Shown here piece after piece: positions 7,594 to 15,702 of a stretch of 64,000 bases of DNA. The DNA is from Cohnella silvisoli (GTDB lineage Bacteria > Bacillota > Bacilli > Paenibacillales > Paenibacillaceae): assembly GCF_021190915.1 (NCBI RefSeq), contig NZ_JAIOAP010000022.1:35714-99713 (forward strand), read 5' to 3'. Position numbers and translations under genes: made by a program. Position 1 is the first letter of the stretch. Every line of letters begins with the position of its first letter. A model generated the notes under the pieces. It worked only from the letters and a program-made list of their open reading frames with translations. It was not told where the DNA came from and made no database searches.

Positions 7594-9681
7594 TTACTGA
7601 AAAGCCGCAGCAATGGACTTCCAGAGCGGAATATCCTCCGCTTCGAATTGGCTTCGCAGCGGGAGATCCGGGCTCACCACCCGGTCATAGCTCCCCGTCG
7701 ATTGCAGTTCGCGCGCTTTGACGTTATCGCGCAAGTTCATTTGCAGCAAATTCATCAGCATTTGACGAAGCCCCGGATCGTAAACCGGGCACATCAGCTC
7801 GACCCTGCGACTTAAATTCCGGGTCATCCAGTCCGCGCTGGAAATAAATAATTGCTCTTCTCCCCCGCCGGCGACCGCGAGCATTCTCGCGTGCTCCAAG
7901 TACCTATCCACAATGCTGATGACCCGGATGTTGTCGCTAAGACCTGGCACTCCCGGGCGCAAGCAGCATACTCCCCGTACGATCAATTCGATCTTCACTC
8001 CCGCTTGCGAAGCTTCGTAAAGCTTATCGATCATCGATTGATTCGATAAGGAATTCATCTTGGCCACGATACGAGCCGGACGTCCTGCTGCCGCATGCTC
8101 GATCTCACTATCGATCAACTCGAACAGCTTAGGCTTCAAGCCGATCGGAGCAACGGCAAAGGAAGACCATTGATGGGGCGTCGAATATCCCGTCATTTCG
8201 TTAAACAATGCGGTAGCGTCCGCACCGATATCCGGATGACTGGTGAAAAGTCCAGCGTCCGTGTACAGGCGAGCGGTATTTTCATTGTAATTTCCTGTAC
8301 CCACATGAACGTATCTCCGCAAAGTATTCGCTTCTCTCCGGACGACCAAAGTGATCTTGGCATGCGTCTTTAATCCGACCAAGCCATACACGACGTGGCA
8401 TCCGGCCTTCTCCAGCTGACGCGCCCATGCGATGTTTCTTGCCTCGTCGAACCTAGCTTTGATTTCCACGACAACGGTTACTTGCTTACCCGATTCCGCT
8501 GCACTCGCTAACGCCTGGACTAGCACGGAGTTTACGCTTACGCGATACAAAGTCATCTTAATGGCAAGTACGTCAGGATCTACGGCAGCTTCGAGAATGA
8601 AATCGTTAACGACTTCGAACGATTCGTAGGGATGATACACCATGACATCCTTCTCGCGCAGGACAGATAACATATCGTCGGCTTCTTCGAATTCTTCAGG
8701 ATATACGGGCTCGAGCTTCGGATATCTAAGGTGATCGTAATTGGGCAGCATTCCGACGAACTTCGAGAGAAATCCGAGATCCAGCGGACCGTCGATCTCA
8801 TCGAATACGTCGTCTTCCATCTCAAGTTCGTCCCTCAGCAGCTCTACCGCATGGGGATGCATCCCTTTTTCCACTTCGAGCCTTACGGGCAAGCCTCGTC
8901 TCCTGCGACGGAGCTCCTTCTCGATTTCCTGCAGCAGATCTTCCGCGCCTTCCTCGTTAAGGGTTAAATCCGAATTGCGGGTGACGCGGAAAGCGTGAAC
9001 CGCTTCCGTCGTGTATCCGCTGAACAACAGACCGATATGCTCCTTAATCAAATCCTCGAGCAATAGGTAGGATACCTTCCGGCTGCCTTTGCGACCGGGC
9101 ACCAGCACCGTGCGGGTCAAAATCGATGGCACCTGAACAAGGGCACAGAACGATTTGCTTTCCTCATCCGCTTTGCTCCCTTGGTCTTCTTGCTGCAGAA
9201 CAACGGCTAAATACAGCTCTTTGCTATGTAAAAGCGGAAAAGGCCGGCTTTGGTCTACTGCCATAGGCGTAAGCACGGGATAGATGATTTGTTTGAAGTA
9301 AGCGGTCATCAGCGCTCTCTGATCCTCGCTCAACTCGCGGAACGTCGTCAGGGCAACCCCTTCTTTCGCAAGCAAACGCATAAGCTCACGATACGTCCGA
9401 TATTGCTCGCGGACCATTCTGGTCGTTCGTTTCATAAGCCGCTTGATTAAACCTTGAGGCGTATATCCCGTAAAATCGGTTTTCGTGTACCCCGCTTTAC
9501 TTTGCGCTTGCAGCCCCGCGACCCGAACGCTCATGAATTCATCGAGATTGCTTTGTACGATGGACAGAAATTGAAAACGCTCAAGCAACGGCGTTCCCGC
9601 ATCTTCTGCTTCCTCTAGAACGCGTCGATTGAACTCGAGCCAACTCAAATCCCGGTTAATGTATTTTTTGGCGCTAGACAC
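7594..9681 (-). CDS. ppk: Polyphosphate kinase 1
   Basis: 695 residues, typical for Ppk1. It reversibly transfers the gamma-phosphate of ATP to polyphosphate through a phospho-histidine. The N-terminal domain begins YINRDLSWLEFNRRVL. The middle contains DPDVLAIKMTLYRVS, the PLD-like histidine region GLKTHAKITLVVRRE, and the autophosphorylation histidine in YVHVGTGNYNENTARLYTD (about residue 457). The C-terminal PLD-like domain carries RGVCCLRPGVPGLSDNI. The start codon is GTG, preceded by AGGGGGAAG. Five hexamers with exact 11-bp spacing lie upstream at 9747-9796 and suggest control by PhoP. Confidence 0.95.
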   Translation of the reverse strand: MSSAKKYINRDLSWLEFNRRVLEEAEDAGTPLLERFQFLSIVQSNLDEFMSVRVAGLQAQSKAGYTKTDFTGYTPQGLIKRLMKRTTRMVREQYRTYRELMRLLAKEGVALTTFRELSEDQRALMTAYFKQIIYPVLTPMAVDQSRPFPLLHSKELYLAVVLQQEDQGSKADEESKSFCALVQVPSILTRTVLVPGRKGSRKVSYLLLEDLIKEHIGLLFSGYTTEAVHAFRVTRNSDLTLNEEGAEDLLQEIEKELRRRRRGLPVRLEVEKGMHPHAVELLRDELEMEDDVFDEIDGPLDLGFLSKFVGMLPNYDHLRYPKLEPVYPEEFEEADDMLSVLREKDVMVYHPYESFEVVNDFILEAAVDPDVLAIKMTLYRVSVNSVLVQALASAAESGKQVTVVVEIKARFDEARNIAWARQLEKAGCHVVYGLVGLKTHAKITLVVRREANTLRRYVHVGTGNYNENTARLYTDAGLFTSHPDIGADATALFNEMTGYSTPHQWSSFAVAPIGLKPKLFELIDSEIEHAAAGRPARIVAKMNSLSNQSMIDKLYEASQAGVKIELIVRGVCCLRPGVPGLSDNIRVISIVDRYLEHARMLAVAGGGEEQLFISSADWMTRNLSRRVELMCPVYDPGLRQMLMNLLQMNLRDNVKARELQSTGSYDRVVSPDLPLRSQFEAEDIPLWKSIAAAFQ

Positions 9682-9742
9682 TTTACTTCCCCCTGTTCAT
9701 TATGCAAGCGACTGAACCCTAATAACCCGACTTGTCTCTTTC

Positions 9743-9796
9743 ATTATGTTGGTCGAATGTAAAGCCTACGTTAACGTTTCGTTATCGGCAGGTTAA
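9743..9796 (-). promoter_or_regulatory. PhoP-box-like direct repeats and -10 of ppk
   Basis: On the minus strand the hexamers TTAACC (9791-9796), ATAACG (9780-9785), TTAACG (9769-9774), TTTACA (9758-9763) and CCAACA (9747-9752) start exactly 11 bases apart. A -10-like CATAAT follows at 9743-9748. Bacillus PhoP binds repeats of TT(A/T/C)A(C/T)A separated by about 5 bases, which is this arrangement. A phosphate-starvation promoter for ppk is therefore likely. Spacing is observed, regulation is inferred. Confidence 0.6.
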
Positions 9797-9823
9797 ATGA
9801 CTGGCAATCCTAGCTAAAATCTG

Positions 9824-10231
9824 TCAGCGGCGCGGACCCCGATAAATCGAGAAATTACCGCTGCGAATTTTGCGTTCGAGCCAGCGGTATAACCATAATC
9901 GGTACAACGGACGCGTAACGGGAAGAAGCAAGCTAATACCGATGATATCGGAAAAGAACCCTGGAGCCATGAGCATAATTCCGCCGGCGAGCACGCAAAG
10001 ACCTTCGAGCAAAGTATGCCCCGGCACTTGGCCGGCTTGCATTTGGCGCTGAGCTTGCTGCCACACTTTTCCGCCTTCTACGCGAATAACCCATACCCCC
10101 AAAAATCCTGTCGCTATGAGCAGAACGAAGGTTGCCCAGCCTCCTATCCAATGAGCCATCATTATAATGCCCCATATTTCCATGGCAAGAACAATGAGCA
10201 ATATCGCTAGTAACCCTCTTTGCATCCTCAT
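9824..10231 (-). CDS. fxsA: FxsA family membrane protein
   Basis: 135 residues with four hydrophobic segments and the FxsA signature: an N-terminal EIWGIIMMAHWIGGWATFVL region, GHTLLEGLCVLAGGIMLMAPGF (family pattern G-x-L-L-x-P-G-F), and a basic C-terminal tail. In E. coli FxsA relieves phage T7 exclusion by the F plasmid. Its normal role in Firmicutes is unknown. The ATG at 10231 follows CGGAGGAGAG. In Bacillus the equivalent gene (ytzA) also lies next to pyk, so the location is conserved. Confidence 0.85.
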   Translation of the reverse strand: MRMQRGLLAILLIVLAMEIWGIIMMAHWIGGWATFVLLIATGFLGVWVIRVEGGKVWQQAQRQMQAGQVPGHTLLEGLCVLAGGIMLMAPGFFSDIIGISLLLPVTRPLYRLWLYRWLERKIRSGNFSIYRGPRR

Positions 10232-10248
10232 TCTCTCCTCCGCTTAGG

Positions 10249-10725
10249 TCAGCTCGTTGAGGTACGGCCCGCTAGCCGAACCATTCGATCATACCATTCC
10301 GGCGCCTCGCGTGCGAAACGAACCGGTTTCCACTCCTTGTTGACCCACACGTGACGGGTTCCTCCCCGTACGAGCAGCAACCCCGGCGGTTCGTCCCCTT
10401 GAAAACGGTCCCCCAACGATTCCGTAAGGTCACCGCTGAGCACTCTCGATTCGAAACGGACGCGAACACTCGTCATTTCCGCCACCTGCGTACAGATCGT
10501 TACCCATTCATCATACTGCGCCGGCTGCTTAAAAGAAGCTTCAACGTCAGTCACCGGCAGCATTAATCCGCGTGCTTCCAGTTCCTTATAGGTTATTCCG
10601 GCATGACGCACCCATTCCGTTCTTCCGATCTCGAACCAATTCAAATAATTGGCATGATAGACGACGCCCATCTGATCCGTCTCCTGATACCTTACCCGTA
10701 AAGGGTGCAAAAACCACGCAGCCAT
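10249..10725 (-). CDS. Acyl-CoA thioesterase, 4-hydroxybenzoyl-CoA thioesterase type
   Basis: 158 residues from the ATG at 10725, which has GGAGG nearby. The open frame extends to 10797 but overlaps the pyk terminator. It is a single hot-dog fold: HPLRVRYQETDQMGVVYHANYLNWFEIGRTEW contains the catalytic aspartate of the YbgC/4-HBT family (D in ETDQMGVVYHANY). The C-terminus has TRHVWVNKEWKPVRF. It probably hydrolyses short or medium acyl-CoA in the cytoplasm. It lies 17 bases upstream of fxsA and is likely co-transcribed with it. Confidence 0.85.
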   Translation of the reverse strand: MAAWFLHPLRVRYQETDQMGVVYHANYLNWFEIGRTEWVRHAGITYKELEARGLMLPVTDVEASFKQPAQYDEWVTICTQVAEMTSVRVRFESRVLSGDLTESLGDRFQGDEPPGLLLVRGGTRHVWVNKEWKPVRFAREAPEWYDRMVRLAGRTSTS

Positions 10726-10761
10726 CGCGAACCGACCTCCATATCCATACAGTTCAGTATA

Positions 10762-10793
10762 TAAAAATCCCCCACAGCAATGCTGCGGGGAAT
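10762..10793 (-). terminator. Terminator downstream of pyk
   Basis: Minus-strand stem CCCCGCAGC / GCTGTGGGG with a three-base loop, followed by GGATTTTTAT. It stands between the pyk stop (10824) and the thioesterase start, and so defines the end of an acc-pyk transcript. Confidence 0.85.
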
Positions 10794-10823
10794 ACACTTG
10801 TTGTTTAACTATGCATGATTCGA

Positions 10824-12578
10824 TTACATAACTTTAGCTTGTCCGGAGTAGATGACGCCATGTTCGGCGTAAATCGTCACTTCCATGCCGTCGCTAAGCT
10901 GCTTGAGCGCATCGTCGACGCCGACGATAACCGGAATGCCCAGGTTAAGGCCGACAACTGCCGCATGGCAGGTGATGCCGCCGCATTCCGTAATCACTGC
11001 CGCCGCTTTCTCGAAAGCAGGCATATATTCTTTGTCGGTCGATGGCGCGACCAGAACAGCACCCTTCGTCATTTTCCGAACGGCTTCTTCCGGCGTATTC
11101 GCGATGACGACTTTACCGGTAGCGCTTTGCGAACCGATACCTTGACCCTTGGCGATCAATTCGCCGACGTTGTGGATCTTGATCAGGTTCGTCGTGCCCG
11201 AACGGCCTACAGGCACGCCGGCCGTAATAATGATCGTATCGCCTAGACGTACAAGACCGGTATCTAACGCGCCTTTAACGGCGATCTCGAACATTTCGTC
11301 AGTCGTCGTTGCCGATACCCCTTTAACGGGAATGACACCCCAGACGAGTTGCAAACGGCGCAAAACTTGTTCTACGGGCGTAACCGCGATGATTTGGGAC
11401 TTCGGTTTGTATTTGGAGATCATCCGCGCGGTATATCCGCTTTCCGTGGAAGTAACGATCGCTTTCGCATCCAGATCGAGAGCGGAATTCGTAACGGCTT
11501 GGCTGATCGCCTCCGTAACGGACGTTTGTTGGGCTTTTGCCTGTTTTGTGAAAATTTCGCGGTAGTGCAGCGCGGACTCGGCGCGTTCGGCGATACGGGA
11601 CATCGTCAGAACCGAGTCGACCGGGTATTTGCCCGCAGCCGTCTCGCCGGACAGCATAATCGCGTCGGTGCCGTCGAAGATCGCGTTCGCGACGTCGGAA
11701 GCTTCCGCGCGGGTAGGACGCGGGTTACGCTGCATGGAATCGAGCATTTGCGTTGCTGTAATAACCGGTTTGCCCGCGCGGTTGCATTTCTCGATCATTT
11801 TCTTCTGAACGAGGGGAACTTCTTCGGCCGGGATTTCAACGCCCAAGTCGCCGCGGGCAACCATTAACCCGTCGGAAACTTCAAGGATTTCATCGAGGTT
11901 ATCAACGCCCTGTTGGTTCTCGATCTTAGAAATAATATGAATATGGCGAGCATCGTGGCGCTCAAGCAATTCGCGGATTTCGAGGACGTCGCTGGCACGG
12001 CGCACAAAGGAAGCGGCGATAAAGTCTACGCCCATTTCGATTCCGAATTTGATGTCGCCGATGTCTTTCTCCGTAAGCCCGGGCATCGAAATCGCAACTC
12101 CTGGAACGTTTACGCCTTTTTTGCTCTTGATTTGGCCGCTGTTGACGATCTGGCACTTAATGTCCGCACCTTGAATGTCAACGACGGTCATGCCGATCAA
12201 TCCGTCGTCAATGAGAATCGTTGAACCTACGTGCACGTCGCTAGGCAATTCCTTGTAAGTTACCGGAACGCGGTTGATATCGCCCAAGATTTCCTCGGTC
12301 GTCAAGGTGAGGTACTCCCCTTGAACAAGCTCGATCGGCTCTTCCTTCAGCTTGCCCAGACGAATTTCCGGTCCTTTGGTATCGAGGAGAATCGCTACCG
12401 TTTTGTTCAGTTCCTGGCAAGCTTGGCGAATGGTTTTGATCCGATTGCCGTGCTCTTCGAAGTCCCCGTGGGAGAAGTTAAGACGGGCGACGTTCATGCC
12501 GGCTACGATCAGCTTTTTAATATTGTCCAGCGACTCGCTGGAAGGGCCGATCGTACAGACGATTTTTGTTTTACGCAT
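10824..12578 (-). CDS. pyk: Pyruvate kinase with C-terminal PEP-utilising domain
   Basis: 584 residues. It is the long form known from Bacillus and relatives, with an extra domain of about 100 residues after the standard barrel, B and C domains. It makes pyruvate and ATP from PEP and ADP. Motifs: TKIVCTIGPSS with the substrate region NFSHGDFEEH, the active-site loop IISKIENQQGV (catalytic Lys, metal Glu), MVARGDLGVEIP, and LSGETAAGKYP. The extra domain carries GGITCHAAVVGLNLGIPVIV, like the phosphohistidine domain of PEP synthases. RBS GGAGG lies upstream of ATG 12578. It follows accA with a 48-base gap. pfkA, which usually sits between them, is absent. Confidence 0.97.
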   Translation of the reverse strand: MRKTKIVCTIGPSSESLDNIKKLIVAGMNVARLNFSHGDFEEHGNRIKTIRQACQELNKTVAILLDTKGPEIRLGKLKEEPIELVQGEYLTLTTEEILGDINRVPVTYKELPSDVHVGSTILIDDGLIGMTVVDIQGADIKCQIVNSGQIKSKKGVNVPGVAISMPGLTEKDIGDIKFGIEMGVDFIAASFVRRASDVLEIRELLERHDARHIHIISKIENQQGVDNLDEILEVSDGLMVARGDLGVEIPAEEVPLVQKKMIEKCNRAGKPVITATQMLDSMQRNPRPTRAEASDVANAIFDGTDAIMLSGETAAGKYPVDSVLTMSRIAERAESALHYREIFTKQAKAQQTSVTEAISQAVTNSALDLDAKAIVTSTESGYTARMISKYKPKSQIIAVTPVEQVLRRLQLVWGVIPVKGVSATTTDEMFEIAVKGALDTGLVRLGDTIIITAGVPVGRSGTTNLIKIHNVGELIAKGQGIGSQSATGKVVIANTPEEAVRKMTKGAVLVAPSTDKEYMPAFEKAAAVITECGGITCHAAVVGLNLGIPVIVGVDDALKQLSDGMEVTIYAEHGVIYSGQAKVM

Positions 12579-12626
12579 GATTTCTTTTTCCTCCGTTTAT
12601 CTATCCATGGTTGCATTTATAAAGAG

Positions 12627-13592
12627 CTATTCCAGCTCTGCGGTACCGAAACGTCCGACTTTGCGGAACTTCTGATACCGGTCTTCCCTCAGTTCATCGG
12701 GTGTCATCAGCTGCAATTGCTGCAAATGACGCCACAAAGCTTCTCTGATCGCTTCGGCCTGCATCGGCTTATCGCGATGAGCGCCGCCTTGGGGCTCGGG
12801 TATAATATCTTCAATAACCCCGAATTCGAGTAAATCCTTAGCGGTTATTTTCATCGCTTCCGCCGCTTGATCGGCTTTGGACGCGTCTTTCCACAAGATT
12901 GATGCGGCACCGTTCGGCGAAATAACGGAATAGATCGCATTTTCGAGCATGAGCACGCGGTTGCCTACGCCAAGCGCCAATGCGCCGCCGCTGCCGCCCT
13001 CGCCGATGACGACGCAAATAATCGGCACGCCGAACATCGCCATCTCGCGCAAATTGCGCGCGATTGCTTCCGACTGGCCGCGTTCTTCCGCCGTATCGCC
13101 AGGGTAAGCTCCCTTAGTATCGATAAACGTAATGATCGGACGTCCGAATTTGTTCGCTTGCTGCATGAAACGCAGAGCCTTCCGGAAACCTTCCGGATGG
13201 GGACTGCCGAAGAAACGCTGGATGTTGTCTTTCGTATCTTTGCCGCGTTGATGACCGACGACGGTGACCGGAACGCCGTTTAGCCTCGCAAGCCCGCCGA
13301 CAATCGCCAAGTCGTCCGCAAATAAACGGTCGCCATGCAGTTCAATGAAGTCCGTAAACACCAAGTTTATGTAATCAAGAGATGTCGGACGCTGGTGATG
13401 GCGAGCCATGTGCATAATCTGCGCCGCGCTCATATTGTCGTAGATCTCGGTTTCCAACTGCTTATAACGTTCTTCTAACCGTCCGATTTCATCGGTAAAA
13501 TCAATATCCTTCTCGGCACCGAAGTGCATGAGCTCATCAATCTTCTTGCGTAATTCGGCGAGCGGCCTCTCAAAGGGCAGTTCACTGGACAT
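12627..13592 (-). CDS. accA: Acetyl-CoA carboxylase carboxyltransferase, alpha subunit
   Basis: 321 residues from ATG 13592 (MSSELPFERPL), preceded by AAAGGAGAG. It overlaps the end of accD by 11 bases, which is the usual translational coupling. It forms the alpha2beta2 carboxyltransferase with AccD, moving the carboxyl group from biotin to acetyl-CoA to give malonyl-CoA for fatty acid synthesis. Crotonase-fold landmarks: DDLAIVGGLARLNGVPVTVV, FIDTKGAYPGDTAEERGQSE, GEGGSGGALALGVGNRVLML and SPNGAASILWKD. Length is normal. Confidence 0.96.
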   Translation of the reverse strand: MSSELPFERPLAELRKKIDELMHFGAEKDIDFTDEIGRLEERYKQLETEIYDNMSAAQIMHMARHHQRPTSLDYINLVFTDFIELHGDRLFADDLAIVGGLARLNGVPVTVVGHQRGKDTKDNIQRFFGSPHPEGFRKALRFMQQANKFGRPIITFIDTKGAYPGDTAEERGQSEAIARNLREMAMFGVPIICVVIGEGGSGGALALGVGNRVLMLENAIYSVISPNGAASILWKDASKADQAAEAMKITAKDLLEFGVIEDIIPEPQGGAHRDKPMQAEAIREALWRHLQQLQLMTPDELREDRYQKFRKVGRFGTAELE

Positions 13593-14448
13593 CGGCCGGC
13601 TCTCCTTTCCCCACATGCATGTCGAGCAGTTTCGTCAGCAGCGCCTTCATTTCCTTGCGGTGGACGACTTTATCAAGATGGCCGTGCTTCAGGTTGAATT
13701 CGGCCGTCTGGAAATTATCCGGCAGCTTCTGGCGTATCGTCTGTTCGATGACGATCCGACCCGCGAACCCGACGATTGTCCCGGGTTCCGCCAAATTGTA
13801 ATCGCCTAAGCTCGCGAAACTCGCCGAAACGCCGCCGAGCGTCGGATCGGTGAAAACGGATATGAACAAGCCGCCTTGATCCTGGTACTTGGCAAGCGCC
13901 GCACTTGTTTTGGCCATTTGCATCAAGCTTAATATGCTTTCTTGCATACGTGCGCCGCCAGACGTAGAGAACACAAGCAGCGGCAGCTGCTTCTCCATCG
14001 CCCTTTCGATGGCCCGGGTTATTTTCTCGCCGACGACGGAGCCCATGCTGCCACTGAAGAAATCGAAGCTCATGACTCCGATCACGACAGGAAATCCGCC
14101 GATTTCGCCTTCACCCGTAATAACGGCATCCTTGAGGCCGGAGCTTTCCATTTGCTGCTTCAGCTTCGCTTCATAACCAGGGAAAGTAAGAGGATCCTCC
14201 GAGATCAGATTTGCATCAATCTCAAAAAGACGCCCCTCATCGAGCGTCATCGCGATGCGCTCCCAGGCGTTCAATCGGAAATGGTGTCCGCAAGTGGAAC
14301 AAATCTTCAGGTTTTTCTCCAGCTCTTTGCTGAACTGAATCGTGCCGCATTTCGGGCAACGGTTCATCAGACCTTCGGGTATATCTCTTTTCGTACGTTC
14401 CGAAGGAACGACCGCGTATTTTTTCTTCTGAAATAAATCCTTGAACAC
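13582..14448 (-). CDS. accD: Acetyl-CoA carboxylase carboxyltransferase, beta subunit
   Basis: 288 residues. The N-terminal zinc ribbon is visible as CPKCGTIQF...ICSTCGHH (four cysteines), followed by the crotonase-like domain with DAVITGEGEIGG, FSTSGGARMQESILSLMQM and FTDPTLGGVSASFASLGD. It partners with AccA in malonyl-CoA formation. The start is GTG at 14448 with GAGGTG before it. accD and accA overlap. In Bacillus the malic enzyme and dnaE precede accD, but here the 62-codon gene and a large polysaccharide locus lie in between. Confidence 0.96.
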   Translation of the reverse strand: MFKDLFQKKKYAVVPSERTKRDIPEGLMNRCPKCGTIQFSKELEKNLKICSTCGHHFRLNAWERIAMTLDEGRLFEIDANLISEDPLTFPGYEAKLKQQMESSGLKDAVITGEGEIGGFPVVIGVMSFDFFSGSMGSVVGEKITRAIERAMEKQLPLLVFSTSGGARMQESILSLMQMAKTSAALAKYQDQGGLFISVFTDPTLGGVSASFASLGDYNLAEPGTIVGFAGRIVIEQTIRQKLPDNFQTAEFNLKHGHLDKVVHRKEMKALLTKLLDMHVGKGEPADVQ

Positions 14449-14533
14449 AGCGACACCTCACAAGCGATAAATGGCGAACGTCAAGCCTTTCAGATTCGCC
14501 GACTTAAGTAAAAAGACGGGGTATCGTAATGAA

Positions 14534-14722
14534 TTAAAGGTGCAAAATGCTGCCTAGCACTTCTTGCACTTCCCGCACTTCACCGGACGGGACTAATATT
14601 TCGTATTGAGGTTTAGTAAGGTTGATGGGGCGCACCTGAACGAGGAATCCTTCGTCGGTCAGACGCTTGTTAATTCGTTCGGCAATCTTCGAGGTCGGTG
14701 CAATGTAGATGACCGTCCACAT
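14534..14722 (-). CDS. Conserved-looking 62-residue protein, function unknown
   Basis: The open frame runs from 14788, but the ATG at 14722 follows GGGGGT and gives the compact protein MWTVIYIAPTSKIAERINKR... ending in VQEVLGSILHL. A beta-alpha-beta-beta-alpha layout (WTVIYIA; helix with two Lys/Arg; VQVRPI; YEILVP; helix) recalls small ferredoxin-like or DUF2007-type domains that bind a ligand. I do not recognise a characterised homologue. It is the gene before accD on the same strand. Confidence 0.6.
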   Translation of the reverse strand: MWTVIYIAPTSKIAERINKRLTDEGFLVQVRPINLTKPQYEILVPSGEVREVQEVLGSILHL

Positions 14723-14864
14723 GAAGCGGTACCCCCAATATCTTAGCGATTCTTTGGTAAAGATAGATTGACGCAGTAAAGAAATCATAGCACAGATGCC
14801 GCAAGACTAGCAACCAAACAACGTCACATTCCTTATGGCGCTGGGTATACGAGGCCGCGTACGG

Positions 14865-15605
14865 CTAAATGCCTTCGATCGGGAGCCAATCCAGAACTCG
14901 CTGTATTTTACGATCCCAATAGCCCCATTCATGATCCCCCGGCTCTTCTTCATAGACCAAGGGCAACTCTAACTTAAGGCAGTGCTCGCGAAAACGGATA
15001 TTATCCTCGTACAGGAAATCTTCCGTTCCGCAGCATTGGTAGAGCAGCGGAGATGAATTGCTGCCTGCGACCCGCTCGGCAAGCGCGAATAAATCGGCGG
15101 ATGAGCCCGGGATCGTAGAAGGATCGCTAAAAATATGCTGGATATCATTGCTGAAAGTTTCGACCGCCAAGCGGTTCACGTCAAGCGCACCGGACAAGCT
15201 GGCAACGGCAGCGAACCGATCCGGGAATGACAATCCTAATTTCATTGCCCCATAACCGCCCATGGACAAACCCGCTGCGAAATTATGTTCTCTTGAAGCG
15301 GATAACGGAAAGAAAGAACGTGCGAGCTCCGGCAGCTCTTCGCTTACGAAAGTCCAATACTTCGCGCCATGGCTCATATCCGTGTAGAAGCTCCGATTGA
15401 CCGCAGGCATTACGACCGCGATACCTTTGGCACTGGCATATCGCTCGATGGAAGTTTGCCGGCACCAGGACGTATGATCGTCGGATAACCCGTGCAGGAG
15501 ATACAGCGTCGGGAATAACTTTCCTTTTTGCTGAGGCAAGATTACGTTCATAGAAGCTGAAATCTCTAATGTCTCGGAAAAAAACTGGCATTGGAATAAC
15601 GCCAT
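14865..15605 (-). CDS. Alpha/beta hydrolase esterase (EstA/FrmB-like, esterase D family)
   Basis: 246 residues from ATG 15605 (MALFQCQFFSETLE). The 40 extra upstream codons overlap the terminator of the preceding gene. The fold begins with LFPTLYLLHGLSDDHTSW (oxyanion region), has the nucleophile in AAGLSMGGYGAMKLGL (GxSxGG), an acidic residue in the EDFLYEDN region, and histidine in EEPGDHEWGYWD. This matches the putative esterase family that includes tributyrin esterase, S-formylglutathione hydrolase and feruloyl/acetyl-xylan esterases. No signal peptide is seen, so it is cytoplasmic. It sits at the end of the polysaccharide locus and probably deacylates imported oligosaccharides. Confidence 0.8.
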   Translation of the reverse strand: MALFQCQFFSETLEISASMNVILPQQKGKLFPTLYLLHGLSDDHTSWCRQTSIERYASAKGIAVVMPAVNRSFYTDMSHGAKYWTFVSEELPELARSFFPLSASREHNFAAGLSMGGYGAMKLGLSFPDRFAAVASLSGALDVNRLAVETFSNDIQHIFSDPSTIPGSSADLFALAERVAGSNSSPLLYQCCGTEDFLYEDNIRFREHCLKLELPLVYEEEPGDHEWGYWDRKIQRVLDWLPIEGI

Positions 15606-15652
15606 CAGTCGCACATCCTCTTCTTCATGTAGGGGTTGAACATATATAAGTG

Positions 15653-15695
15653 TAAAGGAAACGAAGCATACTGGGAAGTGCCAGCATGCTTCGTT
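15653..15695 (-). terminator. Terminator after the GH172-like gene
   Basis: Inverted repeat ACGAAGCATRCTGG / CCAGYATGCTTCGT with a six-base loop, followed on the minus strand by TTCCTTT. It separates the long transporter-lyase operon from the esterase gene at 14865. Confidence 0.7.
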
Positions 15696-15702
15696 GCTTC
15701 TT

